Below are positions 56,044-64,000 of a stretch of DNA of 64,000 nt, piece by piece (within the stretch, counting starts at the first letter, position 1; each line of letters opens with the position of its first letter). The stretch covers positions 30,652,003 through 30,716,002 of the forward strand of contig NC_067286.1 of the NCBI RefSeq assembly GCF_020740795.1, in the 5' to 3' direction. The notes under the pieces are model-generated. The model searched no databases. It saw only the letters and a list, made by a program, of their open reading frames with translations, and had not been told where the DNA came from. The translations under genes were made by a program, and so were the position numbers. Source of the DNA: Apus apus (lineage: Eukaryota > Chordata > Aves > Apodiformes > Apodidae).

Positions 56044-56163
56044 GTGAACGTTTGGCCAAGCCTGAAAGAGGTAAAATGCGAGTGCACAAGATATCCAATG
56101 TGAACAAGGCCTTGGATTTCATTGCTAGCAAAGGAGTCAAACTAGTATCTATTGGAGCAGAAG
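56044..56163 (+). CDS. ACTN1: ACTN1 coding exon 3 (last two bases of codon 74 to first base of codon 114)
   Basis: This exon encodes the middle of CH1, from [14 protein letters not shown] through [17 protein letters not shown] to SIGAE. It contains the conserved linker and the helix preceding the second actin-contact region. Two residues discriminate paralogues: A78 (ERLAK; ACTN4 has ERLPK) and S91 (KISN; ACTN4 has KINN). V105, a human disease residue, has the normal amino acid. The acceptor is a T-rich tract ending ttattag and the donor is AAG|gtaaag. The exon is 120 bp, phase 1 on both sides, so skipping it would keep the frame but remove 40 residues of CH1. Confidence 0.98.
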
Positions 56164-58106
56164 GTAAAGAAACAAGCTGATTTGTCAGGGCCTAAGCTGT
56201 GCTTAATGATTGTCTTTCTCTCACAGCTGTATGTCACTTCTCTTTGTGCCTCCCTAGCCCTAACATGGCCTTGTAGAATAAACCACGGAGGAAAAGAGGG
56301 GACATATTAGGCTTTTACTCTGTATTTAAATCCCACCTTCACACCAGGCTGTCACACCTGATTCTTATTTGGGCTAATTGGTCAGGTCAAGGACGACCCC
56401 AGAGGCTCCAGTTTTCAGGACTTTGAGGCTTCTTGTTGTGCACCCCAGAAAGCTGGGTGCTCTGGCTGGAATCCTGTGCACCTTTGCAGAGAGATCATTG
56501 CAGGCAGCACCAGAGATGCCCTCAAGATGAACTTGTGGATCTTGGAGTCATCAGGGAGTTGTGTAGGATTTTTGTCTTCTTAGCAAAGATAGTGGGTGTT
56601 TTACAAATATGTCACCTGAGACCTGGAAAGGTTTGCAAGTTAGTAAGATAGTTTGTTCTTTTATAAACCTTAACAACTTGTCATAATGCTTGTGTTTTTG
56701 TGACATGTTTTCCTCTGCTCTGGACCTGTGTGTGAGTCCTGCCTATGGACTCATGTTGTCACTGTTGCTGTGGAAACACTGTTTCTGTAGTATTTCTAGG
56801 TTTGTCTTTACAGTGACCACAGAAAATGAGGGAGGTTTGTTATCTCCATATTACAGATGGAAAAATGTGGTTTATCCAGGGAAACTCCTGACAGAGCCAG
56901 GAAGTGAGCCCATGTTGCAGTTCTGGATGAGCATTCCTGCTCCAGGAGAGTTATGTGGTTGCATGGCTGAGCTCTGTCTGTTCTTATCCCAGATGGTCAG
57001 AGCAGTGTCAGCGTGCTGTCCCCTTTTGGCCTTTCAGGTATGCTCCTGGGGACATCCCCAAGACTTGTGCCTATCCTGTGGTCCGCTTGTTCTGTGTCGG
57101 ATCAGACAGAACACTTCACCTACTGAAGATGCTTATGTTTGCCTTACTGAGACCTTTACTTCAACTTGAAGTTTATGGAGACTTTGGAACAATTTGAAAT
57201 TAGTGTCCAGGGACATTGCAGACACTTAATTGCTGTGCTTGGTGTGTAAGAGGAGAATACAAGAAGGGAATGGCTCAATAATGTTGATATTTTGCGTGCA
57301 AAACTTTCCTTCCGTTTTCTCAGCTTTTCCCATAGAAGCGACCTGAGGGAATTACTGGCTCTAAGTACTCTTTATTTAGCACAAATTTATATCTATGCTC
57401 ATTTTGTGCCCTTAGAAAGAAGACTGATTCATCCAGTGTGTGATACAGTAGCCCATATCTATACGGGACCCTTCTCGAAGTTGGACCTGGAGTCAGAGGT
57501 CTTTTACCTGAAGACAGCTCCTGCTGTCATTTGGATCTCAGACAGACATTTGGATCCTTCTGGGAGTCTAGAACACACATAAAACCTGTCTTCCCTCCTC
57601 TATTCCCTTTTTTGTTTTGGTTTGGTTTTGGTTCTGCTCTCCCTGGCACTAGTTTGCCTTCTTGTCTCCTTCCACTGGATTTTTCTCTTTTGATCTCTTC
57701 TCCTTAATCAGCTAACTGTACCCTCACAGCACTTAGAAATCATTTGCAAGTCAAATGATCTGTGACCAAAGATCTCCAGGGCCCAGTTATTCAATATGGA
57801 TTCATAGCACTTACTGTGTTCAGCAGTAGGCTGTGAGGTGCCACTTTGTGACAGAAGCCCTGATGTCTGAACAGTCATCCTCACCTCCCCTGCCAAATGT
57901 TCCTGGCCATCTCAGTGCCATCACAGCACAGGCTCCCCAAGTCCCAACACCTGCCCATGCACCCAGACCAAGCCCAGGCCATTCTAGTTGTCACCAGGAA
58001 ACCTAATGTGCTGCAGGGGCTTCTTCTCAGTCTGTCCATGTGCTTGGTGTACAGCAAATGACACATCAGCTGTAAAAATGGACTTTTACTTTGAACAGCT
58101 GAGCAG

Positions 58107-58137
58107 TAACGTTATAAATAATAAATAACGTTATAAA
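58107..58137. repeat. Short direct repeat of taacgttataaa
   Basis: The 12-mer taacgttataaa occurs at 58107-58118 and 58126-58137, separated by taataaa. Each copy includes the palindrome AACGTT. This may be a local slippage product. No function is evident. Confidence 0.6.
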
Positions 58138-61130
58138 CCTTTCTGGAGAATGAATTTTAAGGGCTTACTTTCAGACTTCAAGAAGGCATCGCACAGCAGC
58201 AAAGTAGAATATAAAAGGCAATGAAGCAGTCATAACACTTCACCATGAAAATGAACTTTGAATGCCTCTGTCAGGTTGGACTGATCTAGGAGTTTTCCAT
58301 GTGGCTTTTCTCCCAGAGGAGAAAACCAGCATCCAGCTGCAGCGTGGTGGTACTGGCTAGGGCAGCGCACTCCTCACCTTGAGGTGGCTTTCTCCATCTC
58401 TGGGTATCTGCTGGGTGGCAGGATCCTGTGTGAAAGGCCTGCAACCCAGCTATAGTTCTTTGTATACAATAGACAAGTGGCATTCACCATGAATGTCCTG
58501 GCTTTATTTATTAATATTTTTCTGATTAAAAAATAAGCTCCAGAAAAAATCCCAAGGAGACTCAAGTCCACTTAAGCCTTTTGAAACTTGTGTTTAATCA
58601 GCGTGAAGACCAGCAAAAATGTTTTCATGGCATTTATCTCATATTTCATAAAGTAAAGATCCCTTTATGTTGCTTACAAGCCAAACTCTGCAAACGTGTC
58701 CCACTGAATGAGAACCAGAGTTGAAGAGGAGGACTTCCTACACACAGCAGGAGCACAGGACATATTCCATGTCCACATTAAACAGAGGGTGAACTAAGCA
58801 AAATAGAATAAGCAATGAGGTTAAGAGCTGCATTTTACAACCATATTTGACTATTAAAAATTCAAGGTTATTCTTAAAGTCTTGGTTTTGCCAGACTCCA
58901 TAGGATCAAAGCAGTTGTGGCATACAGCAGATTTGTGTAAATCTGGATCAAGGAAGGCTTTAGCTTGGTGCAGCTTCCAAATGGTTTTTCATTTGCCTTT
59001 TAATCTCGCTGTCATCTGACACCTCAGGAACCTTCTTTTGCTGTAATAGATTCCATACTGGTGTCAAATGCTCCTGCAATTTAACAGATTGAAAAGGTCA
59101 AGTATGTGACCCTAAGACTGTTTTATTTGCACCTCTGATCTTCATAGAAAGTTGCTGCTCTCTTAAACAGATGGGGCTCAATTCAGCATAAGGATAACTT
59201 CAGATAAGCAGATCCCTATCCTCACCTGCGCAAGTGAAAGGAGACATAAAGCTTAGAGATTTGCAGAATTCCACAAGTCCCATCTGAGCGAAGCACCTAC
59301 TGAAGCACCAGGCAGAGCAAGCATATATTTGACAGTGGAAAGAGGGGGAAAATGAGGTCTCTCCATGTCAATGAGTGAGACATAGTGTTGTATTTGTCCC
59401 TGTCTCCTGCCTGCTCACAATTAGGGAACTAAGATGTATGACCCCATCATCAATGCCAACCATCTGTCCTAAATCTGGCTGGACCATCATTAGCAACATG
59501 CTTTCTGAAGACAGGGGCACGGATGCTCGTCCTGCTTTATTTGTCTTTTGTTAGGATAAACAAAATGCAGAGCAGTCCTTGTTTTGTGTCACCATTGTTG
59601 CTCTGTCTCCAATTCCCAGATCGTGATGCTATCCTGCCAGTTGTTCATCCCCTGCAACTTTTTCTCCATGGGGTAACCAGAGACTGTGCTGTCATGGCCA
59701 AGTCAGAAGTGGGGGGATAACAGTTTCTATAGCTTTAATTCTGCTTCTGAGTACCCAGGCCAGGGTAGAACAGTGAGCTTAATCATTTTTGCATTTTTCA
59801 AAATGACCTCATGCATTTTAAAAAGATGGTGTCATTTTAAAAAGCCACATCCATGTAGCCAACCAGCCTGGCTCCTACGGACTGACTATTTGTCAGGCCT
59901 TCAACTGACTGTCAAACAGATGAATGAGAGGACTGGGTAGTTTTTTGCATATTTTGTTTGTGGTATTTGGTACAATCCTGGGAGCTGGGTGGAAACGCAT
60001 TCACTGGTGCAAAAAATTTCCTTCTAGTGGATGCAGATGCCTCATCAGCTTTAGCCAGCAACTGATCCACCCCTGCATTGAATGAACATCACATTATTAA
60101 CATGTACTTGCTGCTGCTGTTCAGACAACAGCTGCTGGTGATGGAGGAGGTGCCCACAACACTTGTGGAGGTCCTGCCTAGGAAGAACACTGGGAAAGCA
60201 AATTCAGGCAGAAGATACTGCCTGACTTTTAATACGTGAACTGCTCTCACATTTCTGAGACTTACTTGTATCAGCAAGGAGCAAACACGGTATCTTTAAT
60301 TAAGCATTACATGGTTCTGGCTTTGAAGTGTTACATTTAACTTTTTAAACAATTCTTGTGGAGTTGCTTTCTCATCACCACCAGGAAGCAGAAGGCTTCC
60401 TGCAAACCTGTTTTGCAACCACATTTTTCACTTTAGTTTCTTGGCCTTATTCCACTATATTAGAAAGAGACTTGCAGCAGCTGAAGGGTTCCTAAAGGAA
60501 AAAGAGGTTGGCATTGGGAAATGCAAGTGTGTAAAACCAAGTGACTGAGGGCCAAAGGTCATACAGACTTTATGATCAGGCTGGCTGACTTTAACCAGGT
60601 TGCCAGGAGAAGATTTTTAACTCTAGAAATGAAAACTGCTTGCCCACTTCTAACAAATAATAACAGCTTTGTCAACTATATTAATGGAAAAAAAAATTTA
60701 AAAAGGATTGGGATTATGTAGTTGGTTAAATCTGCATCCTGGGTTGGATCACTCACTAATCTCATTGACATCAGTATCTGCTTGGTAGGTAGTGGGTTTT
60801 CTGTGTGTCAAGGAAAAGTAAAATTACACGTAGAGCTGATGTGGTGGAAATATTTTGTGCTTCCAGAGCAGCTCTGCTTTGGTGCACTGCTAAGGAAGAA
60901 TCAAACGCAGAAGGAGGGAGCACACATCTTCCTTTTTGAATGAGTAATGCAATGTAGAGTGCTGGGGTAGGAGAGATACTTTCCACCTTAATTTCATCAG
61001 CTAACTTTATAAAACTGGAATTTGAGAATGTGACCAGACCATAGTGCTGAGTTCTAATGTCACATTAGCAACTTAACACCATCTGGTTTTATGGAGGTAT
61101 CTTGACCTTTATTTCTAATTAAAATCCATG

Positions 61131-61183
61131 GAACACTAATATTAATTACCTATTTCAGCCTACTGATTGATGTATTAGTGTTC
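61131..61183. repeat. 11-bp perfect inverted repeat with 31-nt loop
   Basis: gaacactaata (61131-61141) is the exact reverse complement of tattagtgttc (61173-61183). A stem of 11 pairs with a 31-nt loop could form in the intron 3 transcript. About one such coincidence per window is expected by chance, so no RNA gene is claimed. Confidence 0.5.
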
Positions 61184-61810
61184 ATTAAGAATTTCTAACA
61201 TTTAAGTATTGTCATCAGATTTTAATCTAGTCCATTAAAATGAACAGCTCGATTTAGTTTCAGATCTTGAATATACCACAGCGTCCCCCTGACAACTGCT
61301 GTGGTTTTTACAAGCATTGGGGTATTTTGCTTTTTGTAAATCCTCACAGAGATCTACCACATGAATAAAACAAGCTGAAAAACAGATGCTTTATTTTCTA
61401 TATTAGCTGTACTATCTCAAGTATTTATAACAGTAGTGAGGATTTTCCTTTAAGTTGATTGGGGTCCTTCATTGGAGGGGTGGAGAATGCGAAGAGTGCA
61501 GAACTGAATATACTTGCCATCACATGATATTTTCTCACATCAGCCTAATGGATAACCCCTGACCCAAAATACCTGTAAAAATCCATCTGCAAGAAAACTG
61601 TCAACAGGCAATCTGTTTTTTCATGCCACCAACAATATCTGTAGTTCTTTCGTATTGCAGTGAAAAGTTACTAAGCTTTTTCATTATGGGCAGCCTGATG
61701 CCCCACAAAGATATCTGTCTGTACTCTTAAGTGCAGAAAGGAGTGGACACAGGAGCTTATTGCAGTAGAACAAGGTGATGTGTCTTGTTTTCTGTCTTTT
61801 AAATCTGTAA

Positions 61811-61981
61811 ATCCCTAATGCAGATGTATGTCAAAGCAAAGCAGAGATTATCCTTCTAATTGACACTGGAAGTGACACCACATGTATAACTAAATCACAG
61901 GCTTTCTGGAGCTTGGACCAGATGGACATGGTTTCTGAAACAGTGTGCTTGGGGTGCGTGCTACTTGTTTGTTCGTTTTGA
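61811..61981 (+). pseudogene. Probable endogenous retrovirus aspartic protease relic
   Basis: A 56-codon open segment between stops has the signature of a retroviral aspartic protease. Three hydrophobic residues are followed by DTGSD (61862-61876), in which the first Asp is the catalytic residue and Thr-Gly complete the active-site loop. A short hydrophobic strand with CIT follows, then a Trp-containing segment and an ETV-x-G stretch near 61937-61951 where the flap would lie. Retroviral proteases act as dimers that cut Gag-Pol. This fragment is too short, with a stop at 61979-61981 and a probable frameshift after 61950, to be active. Weak traces of a dUTPase-like segment (about 61735-61765) would fit a betaretrovirus-like element, but that part is uncertain. 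No long terminal repeats were recognised. A chance match is the alternative; I estimate it as unlikely but possible. Confidence 0.5.
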
Positions 61982-63134
61982 ATATACTGAGGTTCATATT
62001 TTCAAACTTTTTTGTAAGAGGAAAATATTTTTTTTATGGCTTAAAAGGAAAAATTCAAGTATTGTTACCTTTGCGACAGGATCCAGACAAGTGAAGGTTG
62101 CCTGTTCTGCAAGTATCTTTGTCCCAAAGCTTGGGCAGCTTTATGGAAGTGCTGACAGAGACATGTCCACCATAGTACAAAAATGGTTTCTGGCAGCTGT
62201 GTTAGGTCTTGAATTATTCTATCTCCAAACAACAGGTTAATTTTACCCCTTTTTGTACTGAAAATACTCTTGTAACCTGTCAGTGGTTTGTGAAAGATCC
62301 TTCTGCTGTGCAGGAGCCTTCCAGAGAATGAGCAGGAGAAGGCAGCTTGGCTAGTTTCTCTATCCAAAAAAGTAAAGGCTGTAAATTTTATAACATGTAT
62401 CTATGGTCTGTGTGGAATTTTTGTAGATGCTGAGGATCAGCATTTGAGACCCAGCTGCTCAGAGTTCGAACTGTTTGGCACTAATCTATACATAGCAGAA
62501 GCCCCTTTCTGGGCCGTTGTTTCTCCAGGGCCTCTCCCTGTATCATACCTCACACAGGCAAGCAGTCGCTTTCTAAAAGCTCCAAGTTGTTGACCCTTGC
62601 TGATTCATACTGCCGAGTCCAATGAGCAATAAAGCACAATCTGCTTAACAGTTTATGTTATGGTTTGCTCAGGCTGGCCAGCTTGAGCCTTTGCTTCCTT
62701 TTCAAAGCAGGATGTGTTTACTTGAGGAATATACTTGTGTCTTTCAGCAATTACATGATGGAAAGAAGTCCTATACAGGCAGTTTGACCTGTATAGGCTG
62801 GTTGGAAGCAACAAGCATTTAGGCTCATTTGAAATTACAATATTGTTTTTTCTTGGTTTTCTTGGTGGTGTCTTGTTCAGACAGAACCAGTTGTCAAAGC
62901 TCATCTGCACTGGGAGGACTCACTGGTTCTTCTGGTATAATTACACTGGGACAGTTACATAGGTAACCTGGAGTACACATATCAAAGTAAGAGACGAAGG
63001 ATTTTCTTATTCCCAGGTTGGCTTACATTGTTTCTAAGTGATAGGAATGAAACCTGAACAAGGTGTTTTTAGGCTGCTGTGGGGAATTACACTGATCTAA
63101 ATTGGTCTCTATTCCTGGTCTTTTGGATCACTGA

Positions 63135-64000
<866 letters not shown>

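Noticed and set aside
62455..62480. agttcgaact segment resembling a tRNA T-loop
   Set aside because: No matching acceptor stem, A-box or anticodon arm lies at the right distance. It is simply a short palindrome.

Overview
The window is vertebrate nuclear DNA, most likely from a bird. It carries several CR1-family LINE remnants, the dominant interspersed repeat of sauropsid genomes, and four spliced exons that encode the conserved N-terminus of a vertebrate non-muscle alpha-actinin. A turtle or crocodilian cannot be strictly excluded by eye. Nothing looks bacterial: there are no operons, no dense coding and no CRISPR arrays.

Layout. Positions 1-7924 are intergenic. They hold a CR1 copy with an internal deletion (about 1-1012, + strand), an older and more divergent CR1 fragment (about 2560-2880, - strand), a short CR1 endonuclease-domain fragment (about 7195-7342, - strand), a long T-tract and otherwise unassigned sequence. 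Positions 7925-9085 are a GC-rich, CpG-dense promoter island with GC boxes, a CCAAT box, a helically phased 10-bp GC repeat and G-quadruplex-type runs. Inside the island is exon 1 of ACTN1 (coding 8653-8757). Intron 1 is very long (8758-51405, 42,648 bp). Exon 2 is 51406-51520, exon 3 is 56044-56163 and exon 4 is 63373-63459. The gene continues beyond the window; exon 5 was not found before 64000.

The single gene: the four exons splice in consistent phases (0, 1, 1, 1) and encode residues 1-142 of alpha-actinin-1. This is the N-terminal tail plus essentially all of the first calponin-homology domain of the actin-binding domain. Four residues (E56, A78, S91, V120) favour ACTN1 over its closest paralogue ACTN4. 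Alpha-actinin-1 is an antiparallel dimeric F-actin cross-linker of stress fibres, adherens junctions and focal adhesions. CH2, the spectrin repeats and the EF hands lie downstream of this window.

Non-coding content of interest: a perfect CArG box just inside intron 1 (9135-9144), a pair of perfect octamer motifs fused to a 12-bp palindrome (37107-37134), a 148-bp strand-asymmetric A/C tract (20472-20619), and a probable relic of a retroviral aspartic protease in intron 3 (61811-61981). I found no convincing second gene. The remaining long open frames lack recognisable domains and occur at about the number expected by chance in 64 kb. I did not find a clearly new biological system; the strongest candidates for follow-up are the protease relic and the promoter architecture.
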